Positions 1 through 10,499 of a stretch of DNA of 64,000 nucleotides are shown here, in pieces. The stretch is from the NCBI RefSeq assembly GCF_033807715.1, contig NC_084606.1:39695767-39759766 (forward strand), in the 5' to 3' direction. The position numbers were made by a program, and so were the translations under genes. The notes under the pieces are model-generated. The model saw only the letters and a program-made list of their open reading frames with translations. It was not told the origin of the DNA and searched no databases. How positions within the stretch are numbered: the stretch's first letter is position 1; each line of letters starts with the position of its first letter. Origin of the DNA: Cololabis saira (Eukaryota > Chordata > Actinopteri > Beloniformes > Belonidae).

Positions 1-113
1 ACCGGACCACGCCCCCTTACTCGCACTGAGTGGCAAAAAACCGCTGCAACTAGTGGAGAAGACGGGATAACAGCTGATTATGGGCTTAAATTAAAGGCAG
101 TTGGACTTGACAG

Positions 114-168
114 TGACCCGTACAGTTACCCCAAGAACCCGTGGTCCATGGACATTAATATTTGGCAG
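114..168 (+). repeat. Isolated unit of a 43/46-bp minisatellite
   Basis: One copy of the unit containing GTGGTCCATGGACATTAATA sits here, about 1.4 kb upstream of the main array of the same unit at 1574-2020. It reads CCCGTGG where the array reads CCAGTGG. Confidence 0.8.
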
Positions 169-1078
169 CCCCGCCCCTTCCTATACGCAGAGTATGCACA
201 TTGCGTAAGGCCCCCGACGGCCAGGGGCCCCCAATTGCCTGAGCGAATTTGCGGAGTTTAGGCAAAGAACGTACTATAGGATCCTCCCACTATCTGAGTA
301 CTACAGACAGACCCCTCGCCACAGCTGCTGCTACGGTATTTGCGCAGTGGTGCGTTGTGAATCCAAAAACGTAACTTGACGTTCAATCTCATGCGTGCAC
401 GGTGCAGCAGCCAGCAGCTGTTTGTTTACGTTTACGAGCCGGGCGACCGAGCCGGCGCTAAAAAGAAAACCTAGTTCAGAGTTACAGTAGTAACAGTAAC
501 ACCAACACTGCAGACTGCAAAATGAAAAGGATATATCCTTCAGGGTGCGAAAAAAAGAAAAAGAAGCAACGGAATGATGAGCTGCGTCAACAACAGTCAG
601 GTAACCAGCCAACGTGACTTCCATGCAACTTGCAGTGTTGCAGACTAGTAACGTCAATGTCGTGTTTTTGTTTTTAAAGAGGAATTCCACCATTATTTTT
701 ATATTTTACTATGTCATCATGTAATTAAGATGCGGTAGATATTGGCTTAGAGAATGATGTTGTGTGGTGGTGTGGAACTTTGGAAGTTGAATTGTGGAAA
801 TAATAATAAAACAGTGACATGTTCCAATCTGTGGGGGGACACCATGGAGGTATGAATGAAAATGGGTGGAATTCCCCATTGTTGTGGTGAACTTGCCACA
901 GTGTTGTGCACAAGAAAATCATGCACAATCTACAGCATGATTTTTTGTCATTTTGCTGTAACTTTGTTAGTTGTATCTGTATGACTATGACCAGAGCCTT
1001 GGGGTACCTATCCCAGTGGGCCATATACAGTTTTTATCCTAGGCGGATATTTTTATACTTGGATTAACCTAGCTAATA
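169..1078. other. Gene-free stretch, nothing recognised
   Basis: Both strands carry only short open frames without recognisable domains, such as 331-693 and 725-1024 on the minus strand. Composition is ordinary and no transposon end was recognised. Confidence 0.5.
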
Positions 1079-1140
1079 TGTAATAATATAATATATATAT
1101 ATATATATATAATTATATTATTATATATTATATTATAAAT
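1079..1140. repeat. (TA)n / AT-rich palindromic tract
   Basis: Alternating TA followed by a self-complementary TTATATTA-rich tail. Simple sequence, prone to cruciform formation. Confidence 0.85.
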
Positions 1141-1181
1141 TTCAAATTTGCATAAAATTAGCTTGCATTCTGTTACTATGC

Positions 1182-1285
<104 letters not shown>

Positions 1286-1439
1286 GTGGGCCCGGGGCAG
1301 AGGGGGTGGGGGTAGTGGATTTATAACAGTTCAGTTATCTTATTGTTTTTTTGTCGCTCTCTTTTTGTATCTATAATTTCCAGGAGGCTACTCTGAATAT
1401 GGATTTTAACTGTTTTTAAGGTGAGAGAAACCCTGCAAA

Positions 1440-1530
1440 AACACTGGCCAAAATCAGTCCAAATCGGCCCAAATCGTGCCCAAATTGGCCCAAATCGCCG
1501 CGGGATGGGCAGCCGGCTTTGCCGGCTGCC
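1440..1530. repeat. Degenerate CCAAATCG-type short repeat and a small hairpin
   Basis: Five degenerate 11-13 bp units with the core GCCCAAATCG run from 1441 to 1497. A near-perfect hairpin, GCAGCCGGC-TTT-GCCGGCTGC, lies at about 1509-1529. Function unknown. Confidence 0.6.
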
Positions 1531-1573
1531 ACGATTCCTGCTTAGGGCCCCCTGGGAGCCAGGATCGACACTG

Positions 1574-2020
1574 ATATTTGGTACAGTTACCTCAAGAACC
1601 AGTGGTCCATGGACATTAATATTTGGTACAGTTACCCCAAGAACCAGTGGTCCATGGACATTAATATTTGGTACAGTTACCAAGAACCAGTGGTCCATGG
1701 ACATTAATATTTGGTACAGTTACCAAGAACCAGTGGTCCATGGACATTAATATTTGGTACAGTTACCAAGAACCAGTGGTCCATGGACATTGATATTTGG
1801 TACAGTTACCAAGAACCAGTGGTCCATGGACATTAATATTTGGTACAGTTACCAAGAACCAGTGGTCCATGGACATTAATATTTGGTACAGTTACCCCAC
1901 TAACCAGGGGTCCATGGACATTAATATTTGGTACAGTTACCAAGAACCAGTGGTCCATGGACATTGATATTTGGTACAGTTACCCCAAGAACCAGTGGTC
2001 CATGGACATTAATATTTGGC
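1574..2020 (+). repeat. Minisatellite, 43- or 46-bp unit, about 10 copies
   Basis: Tandem copies of a unit containing TACAGTTACC, AAGAACCAGT and GGTCCATGGACATTAATATT. Units come in two lengths, differing by a 3-bp CCC/CCT insertion after GTTAC. A single outlying unit is at 114-168. The open frames through the array are by-products of the repeat. Confidence 0.93.
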
Positions 2021-2021
2021 A

Positions 2022-2178
2022 ACAAATCCAGTTTCCTGATATTTATGTACTTAATTTCTACGGGAAATACACGAAGCAAAGCTTGAAGGCGTACAAAAGT
2101 CTTGACGCTTGGTCCGACTTCAAGGCAGGATTTGTTGTAGAAATTAAAGTGATGAGGACACCTAACTTTATGATTTGA
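2022..2178 (+). pseudogene. Fragment of transposon-associated SWIM/YqaJ-type protein
   Basis: Immediately after the minisatellite the + strand reads QFPDIYVLNFYGKYT then QSLKAYKSLDAWSDFKAGF before a stop. The pattern FPDIY(x)n-YT(x)3-LKA(Y/F)K is recalled from the N-terminal part of fish transposon-linked proteins that carry SWIM zinc-finger and YqaJ recombinase domains. A second member of the same family is at 52384-52770 on the minus strand (FADIYIYLV...YTGKALKAFK). Only about 45 residues remain, and it enters directly from the minisatellite, so it is a remnant. The family name is an inference from memory; the relationship between the two fragments is visible here. Confidence 0.45.
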
Positions 2179-2365
2179 CCGTTTAACGTTAGCTACCCAA
2201 AAATCCAACATTACCTGATACAAAATGGGAACCGCAAATCCACGTTTCGGTGCCTGGAATCCAGTTGTTTCTGCGAATTGCTAAATCTATGAGTACAGTC
2301 GATCCCACAACAGCTCCTTCCCTTTTTAGATGTTTTCGAGTTGCTCAAACTGAAAGTTCACGCTG

Positions 2366-2441
2366 CCACTCAGTCTTTCTGCCACTCAGTCTTTCTGTCA
2401 CTCAGTCTTTCTGACACTCAGTCTTTCTGCCATTCAGTGGG
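2366..2441 (+). repeat. Short tandem repeat, 17-bp unit, about 4.5 copies
   Basis: Units of the form CACTCAGTCTTTCTGNC in head-to-tail order. Simple local duplication. Confidence 0.85.
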
Positions 2442-2890
2442 CGTAACCTGCTGTGAAGTCGCATCTGTTTTTAGTGAACAAGGGGGGGCAATAACGCTGA
2501 GCTGATGGCAACAGTTTAGAACTGGAGGTAAGTGGGTTCCTCTCATCAGCCACAAGGGCATTTGCCTTGTTTGTTTGTCTGGACTTCTTGATATCACCCA
2601 CTTCTTCAATCTGCCAGTGAGTCATGTGGTACAAAGGAGTTCAGTGTGTCACCCAAGGACACATGTGGTGAGCCTGATGGTGAAAGAGCAAAAAACAAAC
2701 CCCCTGACTGAAATACACCACCACTCAGTTGTTTGACTAGACCCGTCTGGAGCAGGATTAAATGTTGATTGTAGCGTTTGCCATCAAAACAAACACAAGA
2801 AGTTAGTTTGCTTCTTTCTTTTCCTTCTCAGACTAAAAGGGAGTGCATTGCATTATGAGAATGTTGGATGCCAAGATTATGGAGAAGATT
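2442..2890. other. Gene-free stretch, nothing recognised
   Basis: Only short frames without domains. The right edge leads into the LTR-like sequence that follows. Confidence 0.4.
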
Positions 2891-2894
2891 ATGC

Positions 2895-3164
2895 CAAGAT
2901 TCCATCTGCCCTGATTGTCTGCACCTGTGTCTCGTTACCCCTTGTGTATATCTGGTCTTGTCTTTCCCTGCTCCCTGTCGGTCCATACTGTTTGCTCCCT
3001 CCATGTTCTCCCGTAGTTTCTTGGATTCCTGTTTTTGTTCTGCCTTGGCGATCCTGCTCTGAAGCGTTTTTGGTTCTTGTTTTTTGTGGAATAAACTCAG
3101 TTTTTGGAACTCCTGCCTCTCGCTCTCCTGCTTTTGGGTCCTCAACAAACCACATCCGTGACAG
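2895..3164 (+). mobile_element. LTR-like sequence A (solo or 5' LTR remnant)
   Basis: Pyrimidine-rich sequence of fish LTR type with a GGAATAAACT polyadenylation-like site at 3088, ending CCGTGACA at 3163. Its last ~100 bp, from GTTTTTGGTTCTTG onward, recur directly after the downstream 3' LTR at 5852-5938. The downstream LTR element is therefore bracketed by two copies of this sequence. The left boundary is uncertain. Confidence 0.5.
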
Positions 3165-3169
3165 AACTA

Positions 3170-3532
3170 TGTCAGGGTTTGACATTTCCTCATTGACGGT
3201 TGGACGGTTTGACGGTTTCCCTCATCAGTTTCCCCTTCATAAACCGGCCCATTTCCTCATACCAGTTGCCAGATTGTCGTGTGCTTTTGCCCCGCTTTCC
3301 AGCCTTCCTGATTTCTGTCCTGTTCCTGCCTGCCTGCCTGCCTGCCTGTCTTTGACCCTGCCTGATTCTTGGTTTATGGATTTTTGCCTGCCCGTTTTGG
3401 TTTTGTTTGCCTGATCTGCCTGTCTGCCCGGTTTGACCCCTGCCTGCCTTTTGACAAAGATTAAAGCCTCTTGGACTCTGATCCTGCCTGGTGTTGTGCA
3501 TTTGGGTTCTCTGTCCTGTGTGAGCCGTGATA
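3170..3532 (+). mobile_element. 5' LTR of non-autonomous LTR retrotransposon
   Basis: Starts TGTCAGGG and ends GTGATA, the counterpart of GTGACA in the 3' LTR. From 3226 to the end it matches the 3' LTR (5444-5851) closely, including a run of TGCC units and the AAGATTAAAGCCTCTTGGAC segment that probably includes the polyadenylation signal. Its first ~55 bp differ from the first ~125 bp of the 3' LTR, so the 5' LTR has been altered at its left edge. Confidence 0.8.
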
Positions 3533-3551
3533 GTACAATCTGGCCAAAGGA

Positions 3552-5024
3552 ATGAACCCAGCCAACATGGACCTACCATGTAAGGAAGAGGATTTATGGG
3601 ACTTTTTTTATGGGGACCAAGTGGCGTTCTACCACCGTACGGTGAAGGGGACAGAGACATGCCCCCAGTTCCTGCCTGTTGCTGTTCCCGAGGTGGCCCC
3701 GGACACACCCCAGTCTCTTCCCCCTTTCTGGGGAACACGCCTGGCTCTGGGTGGGCCCAGAGGCCTGCAGGCTCAGGGGAGACAACGACGGCGTCGGCCC
3801 CAGCCCCAGCTTGTTCCTGCTCCCCGAGAATCGGCCGATAACATGCGCTGGGCCAAGGAGGAGGAGTATTGGGACCCCTTTTGGGGAACACGCCTGGCTC
3901 TGGGTGGGCCCAGGAGCCTTCAGGGCAGGCAACGACGACGGCGTCAGCGCCAGCCACAGCTTGTTCCAGCTCCAGCTCCTGCTCCGGTCCCTGTTCCAGT
4001 GGTGGTTCCGGACGCACCTGTCCCTGTTCCTGTGGTGGTCCAGGACGCACCTGTTCCTGTCGTGGTCCCGGACGCACCTGTCCCTGTTCTTGTGGTGGTC
4101 CCGGACGCACCTGTTCCTGTGGTGGTCCCGGACGCACCTGTCCCTGTTCCTGTGGTGGTCCCGGACGCATCAGCCCCTGCTCCGGTGATGGTCCCGGACC
4201 CCCCTCAGCCAGCTCCGAGGACCCGTGCCCCCCCTCAGCCAGCTCCGAGGACACGTGCCCCCCCTCAGCCAGCTCCGAGGACCCGTGCCCCCCCTCAGCC
4301 AGCTCCGAGGACCCGTGTTCCCCCCCAGCCCGCCCTGGATGTGGACTGTGGGGACATCTGGGATCTGTCCCTTGAGGGGGGGCCAGCGCCCCGGACCCGG
4401 GTACCCCCGCAGCCAGCGCCACGAACCCGGGTCCCCACTCAGGCAGCTCCGAGGATCCTCTGTCCCCCGGTTCCGGCTCCCCGCATCCTGTCTGCCCCTG
4501 TTCCGGCTCCCTGCATCCTGTCTGCCCCTGTTCCGGCTCCCCGCATCCTGTCTGCCCCTGTTCCGGCTCCCCGCATCCTGTCTGCCCCTGTTCCGGCTCC
4601 CCGCATCCTGTCTGCCCCTGTTCCGGCACCCCGCCTCCTGTCTGCCCCTGTACCGGCTCCCCGCCTCCTGTCTGCCCCGACTCCGGCTCCCCGCCTCCTG
4701 TCTGCCCCGACTCCGGTTCCTGAGGCGGTGCCGCAGCCCTCTATTCCTGAGGCGGCCCCGCAGCCCTCTGTTCCTGAGGCGGTCCCGCAGCCCTCTGTTC
4801 CTGAGGCGGTTCCGCAGCCCTCGGTTCCGGAGGCGTTCCCGCAGCCCTCGGTTCCGGAGGCGGTCCCGCAGCCCTCGGTTCCGGAGGTGGTCCCGCAGCC
4901 CTCGGTTCCGGAGGCGGTCCCGCAGCCCTCGGTTCCGGAGGCGGTCCCGCAGCCCTCGGTTCCGGAGGCGGTCCCGCAGCCCTCGGTTCCGGAGGCGGTC
5001 CCGCAGCTCGATTCCCCTTCCTGA
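3552..5024 (+). CDS. Proline-rich repeat protein of a non-autonomous LTR element (490 aa)
   Basis: An open frame of 490 codons begins 20 bp after the 5' LTR. The N-terminus (LWDFFYGD near residue 15) resembles starts of fish Gypsy-like gag or leader ORFs as I recall them. Residues 58-90 and 108-140 are a duplication ([13 protein letters not shown] then RQRRRR). Four consecutive tandem arrays follow: PVPVVVPDA units at about 147-207, [10 protein letters not shown] from about 217, [10 protein letters not shown] from about 310, and EAVPQPSVP from about 396 to 485. All unit lengths are multiples of three, so the frame survives. An internal [11 protein letters not shown] repeats the sequence found just before the 3' LTR. 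No protease, reverse transcriptase or integrase lies between the LTRs, so the element must depend on others. Whether the protein is made is unknown. The long antisense frames (3190-4629, 4170-5561) are shadows of the repeats. Confidence 0.6.
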   Translation: MNPANMDLPCKEEDLWDFFYGDQVAFYHRTVKGTETCPQFLPVAVPEVAPDTPQSLPPFWGTRLALGGPRGLQAQGRQRRRRPQPQLVPAPRESADNMRWAKEEEYWDPFWGTRLALGGPRSLQGRQRRRRQRQPQLVPAPAPAPVPVPVVVPDAPVPVPVVVQDAPVPVVVPDAPVPVLVVVPDAPVPVVVPDAPVPVPVVVPDASAPAPVMVPDPPQPAPRTRAPPQPAPRTRAPPQPAPRTRAPPQPAPRTRVPPQPALDVDCGDIWDLSLEGGPAPRTRVPPQPAPRTRVPTQAAPRILCPPVPAPRILSAPVPAPCILSAPVPAPRILSAPVPAPRILSAPVPAPRILSAPVPAPRLLSAPVPAPRLLSAPTPAPRLLSAPTPVPEAVPQPSIPEAAPQPSVPEAVPQPSVPEAVPQPSVPEAFPQPSVPEAVPQPSVPEVVPQPSVPEAVPQPSVPEAVPQPSVPEAVPQPSVPEAVPQLDSPS

Positions 5025-5443
5025 GGCGATCCTGGATAGATCTGCCCAGCCCCGACCCCCTGACCAGCCCGCCGCAGTCCCGGACCGACCCCCTGACCAG
5101 CCTGCCAAGCCCCCAGACCGACCCTCTGACCAGCCTGCCAAGCCCCCAGACCGACCCCCGGACCAGCCTGCCAAGCCCCCAGACCGACCCCCGGACCAGC
5201 CTGCCAAGCCCCCAGACCGACCCCCGGACCAGCCTGCCAAGCCCCCAGACCAACCCCCGGACCAGCCTGCCAAGCCCCCAGACCGACCCCCGGAAGACCT
5301 GCCTCGCTGGTCTGCCCGGCACCGAGGACGGCCCCCGGAGCTTTGGCCATGTGTTGGCCGGGGCCCTCCTCCGGACCCCCTCCGCCCACCCTGGGTGGGG
5401 GGGTTTTGGGACATCTGGAATCTGTCCCTTGAGGGGGGGGTTC
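5025..5443 (+). CDS. Continuation of proline-rich ORF in another frame, plus polypurine tract
   Basis: After the stop at 5024 the + strand stays open in another frame with units of RPPDQPAKPPD (11 codons, 33 bp). It ends WDIWNLSLEGG, the same motif seen internally near 4350. The stretch GAGGGGGGGG at 5431-5440, just before the 3' LTR, fits a polypurine tract for plus-strand priming. The change of frame near 5000 is either a decay frameshift or a natural frameshift site; the sequence alone does not decide. Confidence 0.45.
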
Positions 5444-5851
5444 TGTCATGGCCACAGTTCATGTTTTTTTTTTGCTGTGTTACTGACTCTCCTGTCATCT
5501 GGATCCTGCCACCCTCATCAGCCTCATTCCCTTCACCTGTGCTTCCCTGGCCCAGCTCCACACCTGGTTTCCCTCATCAGTTTCCCCTTCATAAACCGGT
5601 CCATTTCCTCATACCAGTTGCCAGATTGTCGTGTGCTTTTGCCCCGCTTTCCAGCCTTCCTGATTTCTGTCCTGTTCCTGCCTGCCTGCCTGCCTGCCTG
5701 CCTGTCTTTGACCCTGCCTGATTCTTGGTTTATGGATTTTTGCCTGCCCGTTTTGGTTTTGTTTGCCTTTTGACAAAGATTAAAGCCTCTTGGACCCTGA
5801 TCCTGCCTGGTTTTGTGCATTTGGGTTCTCTGTCCTGTCTGAGCCGTGACA
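5444..5851 (+). mobile_element. 3' LTR of non-autonomous LTR retrotransposon
   Basis: A 408-bp LTR starting TGTCATGG, directly after the polypurine tract, and ending GTGACA. From 5573 it is nearly identical to 3226-3532. No target duplication is visible around the pair. Confidence 0.85.
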
Positions 5852-5938
5852 GTTTTTGGTTCTTGCTTTTTTGTAAAATAAAACCCTGTTTTTGGAACTC
5901 CTGCCTCCCGCTCTCCTGCATTTGGGTCCCACAAACCA
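5852..5938 (+). mobile_element. Second copy of the tail of LTR-like sequence A
   Basis: Reads GTTTTTGGTTCTTGC through GCATTTGGGTCCCACAAACC and matches 3066-3155. It abuts the 3' LTR without a spacer, so the two LTR families are joined here by insertion or recombination. Confidence 0.7.
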
Positions 5939-6975
5939 TCTCAACTTCTACTGTTGACCTCAGTGTAAGAATAAGGATACTTTATGTACATCATATTCCT
6001 CAGAGGATTTTAAACAGCATCTCTGCTCCAAACACAAACACAGTAAATTATCCTCCCTTCCTCGATGAACCCTAAACATGCGGCTGACGGAGAACGTGGA
6101 GATCACGTAGCGCGCAGCTCAGCTCAACAGCTGGGCACACATCCAGCCACAGCATCTTCTCATCTCAATAATGACAGGGTCCTTAGCACTCAGCCCGTTT
6201 CAAAGGAAGATGAGCCACCGGGGAAAAGAAGGAACACAAGCACACGTCTGGCTGCCGGCCAGCAGCGTACAGCAGAATGTGCCACACAAAAACAGAAAAG
6301 GTTCCCAAATGCTCCAGAACAACAAAGAGGAGCTGTGTGAAATACATGGGCGAGCACAAAGGAAAGTTTGTCATGTTTGTAGATATGTTCTTATGATTTA
6401 GAAACTAGATCACACAACAGTTTAGACAGAGGACAGTTTTAGTTGTAGTTCTACAAAGTATGTTTTTAAAAAAGTATTCAATTAAAGACTTTACTCTGTT
6501 CTGGAAACGGCAGAAAAAGAGCTCTATAAAAGGGGCACGTCCTTACCTGAATATCTGGCACTTCCTTCTCCTCTTCTCTGTTACAAGTACCTGAGTCCTC
6601 TGATCTCAACTGCAACTGGCTCATTGACAGAATGTGGCTCACTTCTCAGGAACAAACTCCTCCTCTGAGGGAGGAAGATGAGGAGGAGGAGGAGGAGAAG
6701 GAGGAGGAGGAGGAGGAGGATGAGGGAGGGACGGAGACCAAGGGCAGGAAGGAGAACTGACTGAGGGACACACTCATCTTCTTATTTGCGGGACAAGTAA
6801 TCAGAGTAGGAAAAAAGAGCTGAAAACAAACAGCAGACTGAGATCAAAGTCTTGTCCAAAGTTTGTCATTATTGAACACAAGAGGACGAAGATGAGAGGC
6901 TTAACGCCGCGCTAATGGAAGGAGTAGCACGATGGGTGATCATCTGTGTTGACATGAAAGAGTTGAAGTATGTGT
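5939..6975. other. Unique-looking stretch; TATA motif and acidic mini-ORF only
   Basis: No known gene was recognised. GCTCTATAAAAGG lies at 6520-6532. About 100 bp downstream an ATG at 6632 opens 42 codons (to 6760) rich in Glu because of a GAG/GGA run at 6672-6720. The mini-ORF is probably a by-product of the purine tract. Confidence 0.35.
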
Positions 6976-7815
6976 AAGGCAAGGCAAGGCAGGTTTATTT
7001 GTATTGCACAATCCAACACAAGTTTAGTGTTTAAGTTCATTCATTCCAAACAAGACATTCCAGTCACTTTTCATCATTTATTCTGTTATCATCAGATATT
7101 CACTCTTATTCAGTTAGAAGTGGGAAGAACTTTCATTTACCTCTTTGTATTTTACCTCCAGTCACAAATCCTTTATCAGATTTCATGGCCCTCAACTCTG
7201 GAACTGATAGGTCTCTTAAGTTTGCATCATCCTTAAAAATGTTCAGGACCAGCTTGGTGGGGAATCTCTTATCTAGGCTAAATTAATAGGCTATTCTAAT
7301 TGAAATGAAATAGCCATTTTATGGATATTTTTTGTTTGTGTGTTTATTGTGTTTTTCTTTGTTTCTTTTACATTTTCTTTTTTCCTTTCTTTTCTTTTCT
7401 TTTTCTATTGATTGATTTGTTTTTGTGATTTTGTATTGAGGGGGAGGATTTTTTATAAGCCCTTCGCGCTTCTTTTCCTCTCCTGCACAATTATTTGTCG
7501 TTGTATTGTTAATATAATTACTGTTTTATCATTGTGCATATGAATAAATAAAAAAAAACACAAGGTAATTCAAAGTGCTTTACAACATAATACAACATTA
7601 AAAGCGGCAAGACACGATTAAACAGTAAATAACAAATAAAATGAAATAAAATGATAAGAAAAGAGGTAAAATAATAGAAAGCATAAGTTGTTAAAAAGTA
7701 AGGGCAGTAGAGTCCAGCAGGTTCATCTCATTCTTACAATGGCAAGAATTACGTTTCTATACGGTCAAAACGTACAAAGACCGGGTCAAATACAGTATTA
7801 CAAAAGTAATCTGTG
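6976..7815 (+). repeat. Interspersed repeat (copy 1), split by a LINE tail
   Basis: Parts 6976-7021 and 7558-7815 together match 53448-53715: GGCAAGGCAAGTTTATTTGT-type start, AATTCAAAGTGCTTTACA, and later ACGTTTCTATACGGTCAAAA. The 536 bp between them is a separate insertion. Confidence 0.75.
7022..7557 (+). mobile_element. 5'-truncated non-LTR retrotransposon tail (L1/Tx1-like?)
   Basis: Inserted into the repeat above between two copies of ACACAA (7016-7021 and 7558-7563). It ends in AATAAATAAAAAAAA, the expected poly(A) tail and short target duplication of a LINE. The sequence TATAAGCCCTTCGCGCTTCT resembles 3' ends of fish L1/Tx1-group elements as I recall them; clade uncertain. No coding sequence remains. 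Confidence 0.7.
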
Positions 7816-8206
7816 CCGATTCATGCGTACATACTCTTTAGGTTTATCTTACACAGATTCAAATCAGATCAGCTGGCGTGGAATCCAGAAAAAGGCAAAA
7901 AAATTAAAGTTAGTCAAAGAAAAACACAGTGGTAGGTTGCTGGATTTAAATCTAGTAATTCAACCTCAAATTAACAATATTTTACAACTACCAATACTTT
8001 CTACAATAGAAAAACACGGGTGCCTTCAGGTTTTCTTTGTTGTCTTTTAAAAAAAAAAGCTTAAACTTTTACCAACATTATACGGAACAAGAAGCCTGGA
8101 CCAGGACCTGGATCATAAGGCGGGGGGGGGGGGCGGCCAGCTGGACAGAGCAGGAAAAGAGAGAACAGACAGAGAGAATAAATAACAGAGAAAGGAGAGA
8201 CACAGA
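7816..8206. other. Gene-free stretch, nothing recognised
   Basis: Contains a G run at 8121-8132 and purine-rich sequence. Short frames only. Confidence 0.4.
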
Positions 8207-8212
8207 CACAAT

Positions 8213-9300
8213 GACTACGTTTCCATGCAGTCAAAATTGGGGTTAAGGTCAATATTCCGGTTACTGAAACATTGGGAATAATGTGTTTGCGTGAGTAAAC
8301 AGGGTTATCCCTGTTTACATGGTAATTAATCATTTGGGATACCTGGATCAAACCAGCGACGCACGGAGAACGTCATGACGCAATTCCCGTCATTTCCGCT
8401 TCTTCTTCCTGTATCCAAATTCAAAACAACAATAACAGCAGCACGGAGGATAATCAACAGCCCAGTAGAAGTCGCCTTCTTTTGTGCGTTGGTGCTGGTA
8501 CTGACCCAACAGGCTACATCTGTCCAGGAGCAGACTATCTAAAATGTACCCAGGCTCTGAGCCATCTTGCCCTAGATGTAACCTGGAGCTGGCTGATCTC
8601 AGCCACATGTTCCGGGGGTGTCCCAGGCTGCCTAAATTCTGAACACATGTATTCCAAACCTTCTCATCTGTATGTGGCAATCACTGCGTTTCCATGCATC
8701 AATAACCCTTTTAAAACCGGAATATTAGCAATAACCCGGTTTACGGCCATGTAAACACCAATAACCCCCTTGAATAACCAGAATTTGCTCATATTGGGGT
8801 TTTTAAAACCCCAATATGAGCCCTGGGTTACTCCTTTTAAAACCCGAATATTGGGTCATGTAAACACCAAACGGAATATCCCCATCAAACGGAACAGGAA
8901 TTTGTTTTCTGCACATGCTCTGTTCACAAGGAATCCTGGTCTTTAGAGTCCAGGAAGTTCTTATAAACACAGAGAAACCAAGACCAGGAGGAGACTAATC
9001 ACTTCATAAATGTAATGAAGGATATGAACATTTCTGCATTTGTAGACGGTAGAAAGTACCGGGATTAACAGATTTACAAGAAGGTGAGAGAAAAGTTGCG
9101 CGAAGCAGCATTTGTTTTGAATTTGGATACAGGAAGAAGAAGCGGAAATGACAGGAATTGCGTCATGATGTTCTCCGTGCGTCGCTGGTTTGATTCAGAT
9201 ATCCTGAATGATTAATTACCATGTAAACGGAATATTCCGAATGTTTCAGTAACCGGAATATTATCAATAACCCCAATTTTGACTGCATGTAAACGTAGTG
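8213..9300. mobile_element. Foldback MITE with about 200-bp terminal inverted repeats
   Basis: Left arm 8213-8428 is the reverse complement of right arm 9113-9300: ACTACGTTTCCATGCAGTC at the left and GACTGCATGTAAACGTAGT at the right, then GTAACCGGAATATT and AGAAGAAGCGGAAATGAC. A smaller foldback of similar type (ATGTAAACACCAATAACCC) lies inside at 8681-8885. No transposase frame. It interrupts the minus-strand copy of the 155-aa ORF element. Confidence 0.8.
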
Positions 9301-9617
9301 ATTGTGCTCCACAGCACTTCGTAGTTCGGTCCGGAGCTGCTCAATCTGGCTGCGGAGTTCTGCAGATTGGACAACCGACTTTTCCTCAATCTTTGCCAAC
9401 AAATTCTCTTTGTCTGTTACAGTCTTAACAAGGAAGGCGTTGAGAATGAGGGAGGTGTGGTTATCAGTAAGTGTGTGTGTGAGCGGTAAGTCTGTGAACT
9501 TTGCCCCAGAGCTGCTCCTCAGCCAATGTCCTTGGTGTTATCAGACGGCTCGGTACAGTTCTAAAACAGGTCCACGGATGTTCCTGGAGAGGGGAGGGAT
9601 AGTGGGGGCAGAGCCAC
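9301..9617 (-). mobile_element. Distal part of the 155-aa-ORF element, minus copy
   Basis: The reverse complement of 9431-9617 matches 58395-58572 on the + strand (CCGAGCCGTCTGATAACA, GGACATTGGCTGAGGAGCAG, CTTACCGCT). Beyond 9431 the copies differ. The minus copy stays open through 9402-9303 as AKIEEKSVVQSAELRSQIEQ and onward, a heptad-patterned coiled coil, until the foldback MITE cuts it off. Confidence 0.75.
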
Positions 9618-9649
9618 CGAACCGCGCTCCCCTCCATTTACCTGGGAAA

Positions 9650-10497
9650 CGTCCGATCCCTTACAAATAAAATAGATGAACTTCTTATGCTCATCACAAG
9701 GAACCGGGATTTTAGCAGATCTGCTGCCGTTTGCTTTACTGAAACCTGGCTCAGTGATCTGATCCCGGACAGCGCTGTATGGCTGCCGGGGTTTCGCCTC
9801 ATCCGCGCGGATCGCTGCAAGGAATCATCAGGGAAACGAAAAGGCGGCAGGATTTGCCTCTATATTAACGAAGGTTGATGTACAGATGCCACAGTGCTAA
9901 AAGTTTCTTGCAGTCCTCACTTAGAGACACTTTTTGTGAACTGTAAACCATTTTATTCACCGCGGGAGTTTTCATCCTTTGTTCTGGTCTCGTCTACATT
10001 CCACCCGACGCGTGTGTGGCTGAAGCCACTCAGTGTCTCGCCGATCAGATAACAGACCTGGAGAAAAAACTCCCGAACTCATTCTTTATTGTTTTGGGGG
10101 ACTTTAACAAAGCAAACCTCACTCACGAACTCCCGAAATTCAGACAACACGTCACGTGTCCCACCAGGGACACGCAGACCCTGGACCATTGTTACACCAT
10201 TATTAAGAACCCATACCGCTCTGTTCCCTGTGCAGCTCTTGGACACTCTGACCATTGTGTGCTCCATCTGATCCCTACCTACAGGCAGAAATTAAAGACC
10301 TCGAAGCCTGTAGTGAATACCGTGAAGAAGTGGACTGAGGAGTCAAAGCTGCTGCTCCAGGACTGTTTCCAGAGCACGGACTGGAGTGTGTTTGATGCTG
10401 CGGCCTCAGATCTCCATGAACTGACTGACACTGTTACATCATATCAGTTTTTGCGAGGACATGTGTGTGCAGACCAAGACCTTCTGCACATATAGTA
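9650..10497 (+). pseudogene. L2-type endonuclease domain, frameshifted
   Basis: The frame through 9687-9878 reads DFSRSAAVCFTETWLSD and GGRICLYINEG, typical of the start of the APE-like endonuclease (FTETWL; GGGICFY-type). After a frame break the next frame from about 9975 has FIVLGDFN (catalytic Asp and Asn region) and ALGHSDHCVL (catalytic His in SDH). It ends at a stop at 10495 and continues in a third frame as NNKPWFTPNLKKLRK. In an intact LINE this domain nicks the target site. Here at least two frameshifts separate its parts. Confidence 0.82.
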
Positions 10498-10499
10498 AC

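Noticed and set aside
3190..4629. Antisense ORF of 479 codons and overlapping antisense ORFs to 5561
   Set aside because: Shadows of the proline-rich tandem arrays: the repeats are multiples of three and GC-rich, so several phases stay open. The + frame starting just after the LTR is the better choice.
8390..8754. 90-96 codon frames on both strands
   Set aside because: They lie in the foldback MITE interior and lack domain features.
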